Origin: Favolaschia claudopus
Lineage: Eukaryota; Basidiomycota; Agaricomycetes; Agaricales; Mycenaceae
Assembly: GCA_037176885.1 (NCBI GenBank)
Contig: JAWWNJ010000110.1
Coordinates: 186,001-250,000 of the forward strand
Reading direction: 5' to 3'
Length of the DNA: 64,000 nt
Below the pieces are notes generated by a model that was given only the letters and a program-made list of their open reading frames with translations, had not been told where the DNA came from and did no database searches. Shown in pieces: positions 12,519 through 23,735 of the stretch (position 1 is the first letter of the stretch; each line of letters begins with the position of its first letter). The position numbers and the translations under genes are program-made.

Positions 12519-12548
12519 GGTGCCTCCATAATGGTAAGCGGAGGCACC
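12519..12548. repeat. Hairpin with perfect 9-bp stem
   Basis: GGTGCCTCC at 12519-12527 pairs with GGAGGCACC at 12540-12548 across a 12-nt loop. It lies in the non-coding right flank of the KDZ gene cluster. It may be a subterminal motif of the transposon or an RNA 3'-end structure. Confidence 0.6.
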
Positions 12549-12626
12549 CACGGAGGTCACGCCTTTGCGGACGGATTTAGACGGTTGTAATCTGTCCTAA
12601 TTTGGTATGCCTCCCGCGGAGACGAC

Positions 12627-12673
12627 CCCTCTAAGGGGGGTTCTTCTGTACCGCGGAAACCGCCCTTAGAGGG
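12627..12673. repeat. Inverted repeat near the presumed right end of the KDZ element
   Basis: CCCTCTAAGGG at 12627-12637 and CCCTTAGAGGG at 12663-12673 are perfect reverse complements, with further partial pairing outside them. This and the 12519-12548 hairpin make the region after the last element gene unusually rich in inverted repeats, as expected near a transposon end. The other terminus lies outside the window, so terminal inverted repeats cannot be confirmed. Confidence 0.55.
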
Positions 12674-12807
12674 CTATTACGGCACCAAAACGTAGATGCC
12701 TTAGGTGTCGTGTAGTGTCTTCTGTATGGATAACCACCCGTACATACCTACTCGTTTGTCTTCGGTAAACTCGTTGTTCATGTTGTGGACCACGCGAGTA
12801 TAATATA

Positions 12808-12832
12808 CCCCCCCCCCCCCCCCCCCCCCCCC
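12808..12832. repeat. 25-base C homopolymer
   Basis: An uninterrupted run of 25 C bases sits at the exact point where similarity to the F-box gene begins. It marks the truncation point of that gene. The true length is likely to be uncertain because sequencing of such tracts is error-prone. Confidence 0.9.
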
Positions 12833-13734
12833 ATCTGCTCGAAATGGCGACAGATAGCGCTCTCTACCCCACAGCTGTGGGCGATCATTGGGCCAGATCA
12901 TACGTCTTCAGCCTCGGGCCGGGATGATGTTGCGATGATGCATCGCCAATGCGTCTTGACCGAAACATGGATCAGTCGTTCCTGTTCCTGCCCGCTTTCC
13001 ATCCAAATCGTCGATGGGAACGGGGAGAAACCACACTGTCCACCTGCGGTATACTCTGCCATAGCTGCCCAGCGAGATCGCTGGGAATACTTTGAATACG
13101 ATGTCGTGAGACCAAACATGCGCTATTCAGCGGCCCGATGCCTCTGCTCCGTCATCTCAGGGTGTATCTGGAGTCTGCTTTACTTGGACGAAGCATCATC
13201 ACAGTCGATCATGCGCCTCTACTTCGCTCGGCCCTCCTTGGTGGCCATGCTCTCAAGCATGTCGAATTGCCGTGGACGCAGTTGACTTCGTTGACGCTGG
13301 AAAGGATCTCCCCACCCGAGTGCATGCCCATTTTGCAGCAGACCTCGAACTTGGTTCGATGTCAGTTGGCGCTAATCATGTTGAATGAAAGCGTCGACAA
13401 ACCTGTCAACGAAGTCACCCTTCCAAAGTTGCACTCGCTTGTGTTAAACGGTCAGGGACAGGCGCTCATCCAAGGCTTGATTATCTGGCAATTGGTTACC
13501 CCTGCTCTTCTCCGCCTAAAATGTAGAGAACTCCTTCTCGGACCGCATCCCATTGCTACACTCCTATCATTTATCTCCAGATCCTCCTGCAAATTAGAGG
13601 AACTGTGCATAACCTACGAGAATGATCCGGCTTTCTCACTGTCAGATTATCGTTCAGCCTTTCCGATGATCTCCAACATATCTATGCAAGAAGCTCAAGA
13701 CATCGGGGGTGAATATCCCGAAGAGGTCGACTAA
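12833..13734 (+). pseudogene. F-box/LRR-like protein, truncated and frameshifted relic
   Basis: The first part reads ICSKWRQIALSTPQLWAIIG, the segment that follows the F-box in the large Agaricomycete F-box-like family. The F-box itself is missing because the gene is cut at the C tract. After about 95 codons the frame changes near 13105-13130: the family motif SGPMPLLRHL continues in another frame and stays open to 13734. The rest contains degenerate leucine-rich segments (LHSLVLNGQG, FPMISNISM). It was probably broken by insertion or rearrangement at the edge of the KDZ element. The intact relative at 34380-35990 has the same CSRWRAVALSTPRLW motif. Confidence 0.75.
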
Positions 13735-15022
13735 GACTGGTGCGTTGGGCTGTTACTGAGACTGGGAACCCCTACTCATTCAATGTACACTTGACATAGA
13801 CTTGTTGTAAACAATGTCCATATTATATACTGGAACTGCTTCCAATTGTTTCTACGCAGTCTTCTTCTCAGGAGACCAAGTAAAGGTAGTTGATGGATTT
13901 TGGGAAAGGACGAAAGAAATCGAAAGCAATAAGACGGATTTTGGAACTTAGGTTCAACGCAAAAAAAATCGGTAGTGGTGTACAGTTGCCGACCCCGGCT
14001 GGTCTCGGTCGGAGGCGACCTCACGAGGGTTCGACGTCCAACACAACTTCTACCGTCTTCTGCCACAACACCAGACAAGGACAAGAGTCCGGTGTTCAAC
14101 GCTGATATCGGTGTATCCTGGATGACGGGTTGGTCGTATTATTTCTTCGAATTAGACTTGTCTTAATCAAGATTGCGAATCCATTTTGGGGCGTCGCAGC
14201 TGGTCAAAGAAATTGTAGATGGCCTAATTTGAAGTTGTCGCAATCTCTCGCCGATGTAGATTTACCACATGATAGACGACGTCCGGGTCCCAGCCAAAAA
14301 CAAACAAGAAGAAGCTGAAGCCGTAGAAAGTTTGCGAAGCCGGAGTTTCGATCCGCCGAACAGACGGCGTCACGAGGATTCGACATCAAACACAACCACT
14401 ACCAGTTCACTAATGAGCGGACACTTAGATTCTCTTTATGCTCATCTTGTTCAGTAATTCAGCAGCTGCAGCTGAACTTAGCTAAACTCACCTACTGTAT
14501 GTAGCTCCGTGCAATTGTAGTCCGCGAAGGTTCAACGGAGAATTCCAGGTGTCGTATTTTTCATTATTTTATCCCACCCACCTATCTGAACTGTCAAAAT
14601 CGGCCTACTCTCCGCTGTAGGCTGCAAATCACAAGTCGGTTTTTGGTCGGTTTGCATTGGCCGTCAATACGTACGTGGGCAGTTCATACTCAATATCGGT
14701 TTCAAAATTCCGCAGGATTAACGCATACCCTTTACAGTCAACGAAGGATGTCGATTTCAATCATCACACTACACATATATGATATGCGTAGCATTTCATA
14801 AGCCCCCAGTCTTTGCCTCGGATCGCCCAGACAAGTGAAGGTTCGGTGAACCTCAGTCCGTCCTCGCAAATCAAGTATTCGAAACAATTCATTCGATGCA
14901 TTGTAGTTCCATTTAGATTTCCGTACCACATTCCAGGAACGCTGTCTCGTACTTCAGCGACGTGCATCAAGCTTCCAGAGACCGAAAGCCCGCACTTTGA
15001 CCTGTGAGTTGTTAGCTACAGG
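13735..15022. other. Gene-free stretch with a degenerate direct repeat
   Basis: I see no supported gene here. Two related segments about 335 bp apart, near 14008-14060 and 14350-14400, share CACGAGGRTTCGAC and AACACAAC. In one frame they encode similar peptides (RRPHEGSTSNTTST and RRHEDSTSNTTTT). They look like remnants of an older duplicated or mobile sequence. Confidence 0.4.
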
Positions 15023-15029
15023 TATAAAG
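15023..15029 (+). promoter_or_regulatory. TATA box of carboxylesterase A
   Basis: TATAAAG lies 48 bp upstream of the ATG at 15077, a typical core-promoter distance for a fungal gene with a short leader. Confidence 0.5.
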
Positions 15030-15076
15030 GCACACCCAGAGTTGACGGATTCTAGCGGCATTGGGATTCCTCTGCA

Positions 15077-17397
15077 ATGACTCTTATTCACGGATTTCAA
15101 GTTCTACTCTTGTGTGTCTGTTTCGCTGCACAGTGGACTCTGACTATCGCGGCCGGACCCATCGTCGACCTGGGTTATGCGCAGTACCAAGGCTCGGTGA
15201 ATACAAACACGAATGTGGCCACTTTCCTGGGTATTCGTTATGCTACACCGCCTTTAGGTTCGTTGAATTCAACAATTTTCGTGATAATGACACTAATCTC
15301 GATATATGAACTACAGCAAATCTACGTTTCAGAGCACCCCAACCTCCGCAGAATATCACCGGCGTTCAACAGGCTACCGCCTTTCCAAACGGCTGCTGGC
15401 AAGCGCCGCCGGGATTATCTTCGACTAACCCCTTGCGATCTCGCGCTCTCGATATAGGAATGTCAGAGGACTGTTTGTTTCTCAAGTACGTCTGACTTAC
15501 CGAAAACCTTCCGTTCATACTCACTAACAATACATTCCTCGTAGCGTATATTATCCCAGTGACACTGCCGGAGTTCCCATTGGTTCACTCCCCGTTATTG
15601 TGTGGATTCATGGTGGCGGGTTAGTCGTCATTCCATTCGAAAGAACTGCTGCTTAATTGCCACTCAGATACATCAGTGGCTCAGCGAGCACATTTCGCGG
15701 AACCGACATTATTGCTCAGAGTAATCGAGGCGTCGTTGTCGTCGCTGTTCAATATCGTTTGGGTCTCTTTGGTCGGTCTTTAAATTTGCTGTTGAATGAA
15801 TCACTCCTAATGTCGCTGTTGTGTTTAGGTTTCCTTCCCGGTGCTGAGGTGAAAGATAACGGGGCTTTGAATGCTGGGCTGCGTAAGGCTTGTAATTTTC
15901 AGTCGGTCAATGTCAAGCTAATAAATCTCCTTGCAGTTGACCAAGACTCTGCCTTGCGATGGGTAAACAAACATGCGAGTAGCGTCTTGCTTTCTGCCTG
16001 CTGTATTCTTAACCCTGTTTTCAGATCGTCAAATTTGGCGGCGATCCTTCCAAAGTAACGATTTGGGGAGAGAGCGCAGGTAACAACTTGGAAAAAATTC
16101 GCCTCGAGATTTCGACTAACATTCCAACTGTGGAGGCGCTGGCTCTGTACTTCAGCACATCGTTGCCAACAATGGAAATACGCAGCCCCAATTATTCAGA
16201 GCGGCAATAACAAGCTCGACATTTTTGCCGTCTCAATATAATTACAACGATCGCATTCCTGGGGCGCGTCCACTCTTGGTCATGGAAATTCCATACTAAT
16301 CTTTAAACAGCTTCTGTACAGTGAAGTTGTATCTCAAACCGGGTAAGAGAGCAATATTCAAAGTCAATAATAACACTGATCATTTTCAAGCTGTTCTTCA
16401 GCCGCAGACTCATTGACATGCCTGAGGGAAATCGACCCGGTTATCATGGAACTCGTTAACGTTGCAATAAATGTCGCAGCATTCTACGGAACGTGGACAA
16501 TGGTTCCTGTCGTAGATGGAGAATTCATAACTCAACGCCCGACTCTGGCTCTTGCTCAAGGAAAAGTCAATGGAGTGCGTTACAGTACGCGGTTTCCCGA
16601 CGAATTTGAGTCTAATTTTGTCATAGGAAGTGCTTTTATCTGTGACGAATTCATTCGAGGGCACATCATTCGTAGATCAAAGCACAGCAGCCACTGCAAA
16701 TGCGACGCAATATGCTCTGGAGCTCTTCCCCAATTTTGAAGATTCTCAAGCGGCCAATGTTGGCGCGTTGTATGCCAATGTGGGTCCGCCTTTATCGCAG
16801 AACGACGCGATTATGGGAGAATGTGAGTTTCGAGAACTCGGATCCACCTAGTTGTCTCATCAAGGGTTCAAGCTATATTCATCTGTCCCACATATTACCT
16901 CCTCGATGCATTTGCCGGACGTTCATACAAGGTTCTTGAATGTTTTCATAGGCTGTTGACTATTTCTTGCTAAAACTTTTTGATGAAGGGAGAATTCGCT
17001 ATCCCGCCAGCTTTACATGGCCAAGATCAAGCATACTACTTCCCGTCTCTTTTGGTTGACCAACCCAACGTTGTCGGAACTCTTTACAACAACACCGCCT
17101 TCATCGATGCATTCGCTCAGTCCTTCACCTCCTTCGCTATCTCTCTCGACCCGAACATCAAAGTCGATCCTACGACAATTACACCAGCGTGGAATAAGTG
17201 GGAAGCAGGGCATACGGAGATGCTGTTCAATAAAACTGAGCAAGATGTTCCTGTCGTGAAGCCCGTCATGACAGATGATACATTGTTAAATCGGTGCCGG
17301 TGAGCTAAATCTTTGTTTCTCTCCTTTGATTTCGATGTCATTAATGGCGTCTTTGTGCAGCTTCTGGCAAAGCGAAAGCCAACAGACAGCTCAGTGA
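15077..17397 (+). CDS. Secreted carboxylesterase, type B (copy A)
   Basis: The start encodes a hydrophobic signal peptide (FQVLLLCVCFAAQ) followed by [13 protein letters not shown]. Conserved blocks of the alpha/beta-hydrolase type-B family follow across about a dozen short exons: [46 protein letters not shown], the nucleophile elbow GESAG, and the C-terminal ALHGQDQAYYFP carrying the likely catalytic His. The stop is at 17395-17397. It hydrolyses carboxylic esters outside the cell; the substrate is unknown. Compared with copy B (46936-49199) it has an extra 56-nt intron at 16080-16135, directly after the GESAG codons. Two introns start with GC at 15975 and 16264 where copy B has GT. With those GC donors accepted, the reading frame is intact. 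Confidence 0.8.
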
Positions 17398-18029
17398 TAC
17401 CAGTAGCCCAGGGCTGTTAGAAAGAAGATCTGCGATGCCCAGCGAATCCTTACTCATAGGGAAGTAATTGGTCGCGAGACCGTGTCCCTACTTCCCCATC
17501 GAGTACCCTTTCCAGCGGATTGCTAGTAAGCAACATACTCGGTGAACAAACACGAGTTGGTTGAGTTCGGTTGATACCATGTACATGAATCAAATTCTCC
17601 GACGCGTCGGATGATTGCATGATTCCCGCCCTTCAATGTCACAGATATCGGCTGAACATATTTACATGATTATCCACCGTCAACCTACGGTCCTTAGCAG
17701 GGTTCAAGTTAATCTCGGCTCCAGATCTTTTCGGGGTGATGGCCGGGGCACTGTGATCACAAAATCACAGTACACCATCGTTATAGAGAGCACTCACCCG
17801 CGATCAAATTTCTCAATCAATCTGCCTCGTTGACATTGAGACATCTCAACATTTCCCTTTTAGGGTGAATCCGCGAGCGCAGCGAGCGGTGCGGGTGGTG
17901 CTCTATAACTTCTGGGAACGAGACTAGGTTCAAGTTCGAACACTCCCTGACGTCTTATATTCCCACGGTTGAGTTTTGCAAGAAAGGCAAGTTCAAGTAC
18001 TTCAAGCTTGAGTACGAAATGGTCCGCGG
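17398..18029. other. Non-coding interval after carboxylesterase A
   Basis: No supported gene. The stretch contains the 3' flank of the esterase and has no recognisable counterpart downstream of esterase B, so it belongs to the rearranged junction. Confidence 0.4.
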
Positions 18030-18481
18030 CAAAAACATTACTATCCTAACCCGTGATGTGTCCTCGAAATTGATGCAGGCCCATATTGTTCCAAATTCTT
18101 CATAATTTTTGCTCGGCATTGAAGGGTATGTATAGCCACATGTGATACATACGAGATACATACTCTTGAATATTTAGGGGATTTATGAGTCAGTGCGGCG
18201 GGGAGGATGAACCTTCCGAGGTGGGCACAGGAAGTGAACTCGTTTTTGGCAGGCGTTTGGCAGGGTCCCAAAATGTCACAATAACATCCTTTTCATTTGT
18301 TTAGACCGCTACAGGCAACTTAAACGGATGGCTCCAAAAATTGATATTTGGGCTCAAGATATAAGAAGAATTGTCATTGTTTTTTTTCTGAGTACCGGAG
18401 AGGGAAAACGGGGTGAGAATCAGCAAAAAGTTCACTTCACGGGTCAAGGACACATCACGGGTTAGGATAGTAACATTTTGA
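18030..18481. mobile_element. Fold-back / MITE-like element at the inversion junction
   Basis: Near-identical inverted termini of about 37 bp bound a 450-bp non-coding segment. The left end is at 18031-18067 and the right end, reverse-complemented, at 18443-18479; both contain TTACTATCCTAACCCGTGAT. A second internal inverted pair (GAAGTGAACTCGTTTTTGGC near 18231 and its partner near 18423-18440) adds to the fold-back character. There is no transposase gene inside. It ends exactly where similarity to the other copy of the gene block begins. I did not resolve a target-site duplication. Confidence 0.65.
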
Positions 18482-18534
18482 ATTCATCTGCTTTATTCAC
18501 GTACATGATTTTGGTTGCTCTACCGATATCAGTG

Positions 18535-21500
18535 TTAAAGTCGTCGATACCGAGGCCTCTTTTCAAAGGCTGAACACTGCACCATTACCTGTGCGAGTGC
18601 GGCGCGATCACACGCTTCCCGAATGAAGGTGCTCTTGAGCGGTGTCAGAGATAGGTAAGTCCGCATATAATGAGACTTGCCTCTATTAGCTGGTTGTATC
18701 CAAACTGTGTTGATTGAGGGTTAAAACACTGCAGATAAATTCTCGGAGCGCCGGTGTACGGGACACGATTTCCGGGGGCCATTCAGGCTCCACTGAGAGA
18801 ATTTGAAAAGATTGACGCCGTCCAACAGCCAACTCCCATACGAGAGCACCCAATGCATTTGCATCACTGCGAGAATATTAATACCGCCAATTTAGTCAGA
18901 GGGGTGATCAATTACCTTTGGACGTTCGATGAATGCGAAGGACCTACAGAAAATTTTGTGGCATTCGATAGATTTGCTAGGTACACTCATTCAATATGAC
19001 ATCAACACAATGGAAACGGACATACTAAGCTTCAGAACACCCTGGGAATTGACGAGTATGTTACTGGAGCAAATATTTCGAGGGGCAATATTCTTCGCAT
19101 ATAATGTGGCAAGAGCGGTCAAAATCTAAACAAAAATGAGTCCCTCCAGCGTAGACGAAATATAAGAACTCACATCTTTAACACATCCGGCAATTATGTT
19201 GTCCGACAGCACTAGTCCTACACTAGCCAGATCAACAACACTGGACAATGTTCGATCCATGAGCTCCATGCGGATCCACAACGCATCTTCAGCCGGATCC
19301 ACATATAGTGAATCCATTTGCAAGATATTCTGGCATTGTACTGCGGACAAGATACGCCTTTCCAGCAACACTTTCCTCAATGTTGCATTTCCCTCGGGTA
19401 CTATGGGGATGCTCTTGATGGCGACCAACGTCGGGTGTCCCGCACAGAAGTTATCCTCGTCACGCTGTCGGACATCTTCAGGGAGGTTGAGCAAGTCATG
19501 ATCGGCAGAAGAAAGACGAGCGACATAGAGAGTGGCTCCTTCAGAGCCATCGGCCATTTCGTGCAAATTGACATAGTGATTTCGTGGATTCACAGCAACG
19601 TCGATGAATCCCGCAAAAGGTGCAATAACTGATTCAACCCAGCCTCCATAGTTTTCATTGGTCATTGAGCCACTATTGTGCGCTTCAGTTAGGATCGAAA
19701 TATCGACATTGACCGCCGCAACATCAGCTTCAAAAATATGAATCAAGGTTTTACAAACAAAGTATTGTGCCTTACCTAACTGTCGTTCGTACATTGCCAG
19801 GTCCAGCACAATGCCGAGAATTCTGGGCCGCTCGGTCAAGTCATGCGCCCAGCATTGTTGCATGATGTTCCAAATCGGATCAGGGATGAGATCTCCTGGC
19901 GGTCGAGGAGGTCGGTCCTTTTGTATGACCTGAAGCATCACTTGGGCATCGTGGAGGATGTGAAATGGAGGAAATCCTGTATACAGCTACATAATTTTGT
20001 TTGGGTTGGCAACGTGACACTAATGAACTTATTAAAACGACTGACCTCTAGGCACACGCAACCGAATGCATAGATGTCACTGGCAGGAGTGCGTGCAAAA
20101 CCTGTTACCGGGTTCAAAGTTTCCGGTGCCATCCATCGAACGCTTCCGGCGCCATGGTTTATTTGACTGACCGTGGCGTCCGTTAAGACGGTGAGACCAA
20201 AGTCAGTCAGACATGCACGTCCGGAATCGTCGACTAAGATGTTGGACTAAAAAAAAAACAACGATTTACTTCGTTCTTGAGCAAAGCAAAAATTGACTCA
20301 CTCCTCTCAAATCCCCATGAACAACATGCTCATAGTGAAGAAAAGCGAGACCCTGAGCTATTTCTCGAATCTGGGGTGCGCTGAATTATTTCCCTTTGAC
20401 ACTAGCAGTTCTAACGCACCAAACCATCCAACACGGAAACTCGTGCACGTGAATCCGAGAACAGCGAAAGGTATTTGATCACTGTGCCATTCTTCATCCA
20501 CGGCGACACCATGCTCAACGAGGACGGAAAGCTCTCGGTATCGATTCCGATTAGCGGAACAATATATGGATGACGCAAACGCTGCCATACGAGCGCTTCG
20601 CGGCAGAATTTCTTTCCAAAAATCCTGGTCATAAGTTCAAAGTTGCAACGTATTTATTTCTCGACGCACCCGACGTATATCTCGCTGATCGGTTCCCTGG
20701 AACATACGCATATGCTTCAAGGCGACCGGCTTCCCCTGGTACATAGCCTTGAATACATACCCGAACCCACCACAGAAAGTGGGGTGTTCGTCTCGCTGTG
20801 TGACTCCGGAGATAATAAGCGACGAAGGTAGCTTGTCGCATGCTTTCGCCAGCTTCCCGATGAGCCGACGCGCTTTGGAAGTCGCGTCTCGGGTGTGTAG
20901 GAGAGCGTTGTCGAGCATCTGAGAATGCAGTGAGACGATAATATATAAATTAGTCATTAGAACAGACAAGTTGGATGATATCCAATAACGATTGGGCAGC
21001 ATTGTCTTCCAGAGAAAGCACTACTTGCTCATCGTCCGAGCAGTACAATACGTCCATGACTTTTTCGCGAAGGGCAGACTGATCTTCTTCCAATGCTGTC
21101 TTGAATCGAGGGTGATCACGAACACCGAGATCCAAGGACATCTGTGGTGGAAATTCAAATATTTGTTTGAGAAGTGAGGAGATGGACTAACCTGTATGAG
21201 AGTGTTCTTATATTCCAGGGCATGAACCAGACAACGGACACTGTTCAATTTTGCAATCTGTTCTCCGAAAACATGTAAACTTCTCAGAGCACTGTGCAAC
21301 GTTAATACGAAGGATATAAGCAGAGAGAACATATTGAAGCTGACCCAGAGCGATCGTGTGTCGATGCAACTTCGAGGAGATAGTTGACCATTTGCTGACA
21401 AACGATTTACTCTTCATTTTTCAAAAGATGAGGGAGTTGCTTACGTAATAGATGGGCTTCGTGCTGCGAATATGGCCAGCGCGTGGTCCGACGCATTGCT

Positions 21501-22820
21501 GACCTGTAGAAGAGGTGCCTGGCGGGCTGAGATTACTCCTATTTTGCGCTGGCGTGAAAGCTGAATCACATCAGAACCATGATTCATCGGCAAAATTTTG
21601 TGTTACTTACGAAGACGTCGAATGGCAGTCGGTCTTTGGGTTATCAATGCTGAATCCGAGTTTGCCTGGAAATTTTGTTAGAGGCTCAAATTTAGTGGTT
21701 TCCGCAGACAAACTCGGATCGGAGAGTCATGAAAGCGCGTTGACGGTGTCACAGGTCTGCGCGAAACATCTTCAACCATACTTGTGGCAGTCTCATAGGA
21801 TGGTGGTGGAGCTTCGCTTCCCCGTGCCCGAGGAAACCGGTTGTCAAGAAATCGAGGCTGTGAAATCTATGCAGTTTTATTCGGTTTCTTGTTGAAGACA
21901 AAGAATATAGATAAATACCGGAGGGTTCACTCTGTCTAGGATGGTGGGAAGAACCGGTGGCCGATGATATATCGTAGAGTTTAAAATGGCGTCGTGAACA
22001 TTGTCTGTTGCACCCTGTCAACGCGGGAGGTTGGAATAGAAGTCAGATTGAATCACATTGACCGTACCTGATCTGGTGCTCCTGGCGGTTTTACAGTCAT
22101 CCACAAACGACGAAACGCTCCGTCTTGTGAGAATATACATGAGCCGTATACATTTCGAACGAAGATTATGAACTTACGGGCTGGGTTGCTGAGAACCGCG
22201 TCTCCGAGGACGCTTGTCACTCTGTTACGAACGAGCGATGATGTTGTATTGGACAAGATGAGTTCCTCGATAGTTGCCAGGAAATCAACCGCAGTTGACT
22301 GGAAGATGAAGGCAGCAGATGAATTCCTTAGCATGATTGCCCACAACTTGTTAACATTAGACAAAATCAAGACCACTGGTAGGATGACCAAACGCACGCG
22401 AGCAGCGGAAAGCTGAGCATCGGCACATCCATGTCTGCGTATGATCAGCGCTGATTAACCTCTGGGGGAAGGGTGATGCCTTGGACTGACTTCAGTTCAT
22501 ACATCAGGGCTTTGATGGCCTCCCGAGCAGTCGCGTCCGTTGACGCTCGATCGCAGACTTCCAATATCAGAGGACGGTCCTCGGCGCCCCTTGAATTGAG
22601 GATTCCTGAATAGTCCGTGAATTTTACCATGGAAACAGTTACAGATATCCGACGCACTGATCTTGTGGACGAGCTCGGACCAGTCGTCTTGGTTGAAGAC
22701 GGTATTAACAGGTGCCCAAGTTTGACTTGCTGACACCGGGGACGCTGCAGTCTGAGCGATGGACGACCCTGCAGACTCTGCCTGTGCGGTCCATGCATCC
22801 CCCTTCAAGAAGCGATGCAT
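18535..22820 (-). CDS. VHS - TKL kinase - STE20/PAK-like pseudokinase fusion (copy A, 3' frameshift)
   Basis: Leftward paralogue of the gene at 53058-57688, with the same architecture. It has a VHS domain (EDRPLILEVCDRASTDATAR, LWAIMLRNSSAAFIFQST, FRRLWMTVKPPGAPDQ), a Ser/Pro linker, and a TKL-type kinase (GGFGYVFKAMY, VALKHMRMFQ, FCREALVWQRLRHPYIVPL, HGDLRG, DFGLTVL, RWMAPETL). A PAK-like second domain follows (VAIKSIPIVPEGNATLRK, LWIRMELMDRTL). The start at 22820 (MHRFLKGDAWTAQ) arose from a deletion that joined the first exon and first intron directly to exon 2, compared with copy B, yet stays in frame. Near 18732 one base is missing relative to copy B, which shifts the frame and stops the protein about 50 residues early. 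The kinase-1 catalytic residues are kept. Confidence 0.75.
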
Positions 22821-23735
22821 ATCGGTCGGGATGCCAGCGCGGGGGGTGACCAGGGGAGAGAGGCTCTCCTCCCCGCGTCATTATGAAGTCTGGTGAAGTA
22901 CGTTAACACAGCAGTCATATAGACAAGTCACTACAGCTATTCACCCATGGAAGCAGTTGATTACAAGCATCTTACGAGCGGAGGTTTTTGGAACTGTTTG
23001 GTTCGTGCCACATAGAGGCTGGTGCACCGCAGTAGGCTGAAAAAGGCAAGGCTTCGACAAATTAGAAGCTAGGAACCGATCTGCGGCCAACAAATAATTG
23101 GACGCCAGACGGAAGTGCCTCGCTCGTGAGAATTGCGTCCATCGGCGAGGAAAGTAGATACAGCAATGAGCCATATGTATGTAGACCAGACTGCGCCGAA
23201 AGCCGGTCGATGTCTAAGTACTCAGTGCAGAGGCGCCAATGGGTGATACCGCGGAATATCAGGGAATCGAAGGGACAACTTGAAGCTTGAAGTAGGGACA
23301 AGCAAAAGCGAAATTGTGCACTGCTAGCCAGTGGCAGTGCTAGGCACCGCTCCAACCGAGCTGCGGCACCGTGCCGGTGCCGTTGAAGCGTGACCTCAAA
23401 CTTGACCGTCTGGTCACATCACATTTGATTGATCGATGAAGTGGTTTCGGCGCCCCGCCGTTCCAACTTCCCAATGCGTTGTTCTCGACGCCCACAACCG
23501 CACAACGCACATGAGTAGAGCTGAGCGCTGAACCCTGGTACACCGTGTACGCCTCCCGTCTCGCCTTCGTTCAGGCGCTCATTGGCAACACGTCAAGGAG
23601 AGCCGCCGTCGCGCCCTACTTTGGCACTACTTTGGCCCTACTTGTACGATCACTGGCGACACATGTACCGCGGCACCTTCCCCGTCCACCAGCTACTCAT
23701 TCAGCTGCTTGAGGCTCCTGGCTCCGAGTCCCATC
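22821..23735. other. Interval between kinase A and FHA-like relic; no confirmed gene
   Basis: This interval corresponds to 51869-53057 in copy B. Short leftward open stretches (LHTYGSLLYLLSSPMDAIL and RFLASNLSKPCLFQPTAVH) have nucleotide counterparts in copy B. Small indels put them in different frames in the two copies, so I do not call a gene. It may be a decayed small gene or a bidirectional promoter region. Confidence 0.4.
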
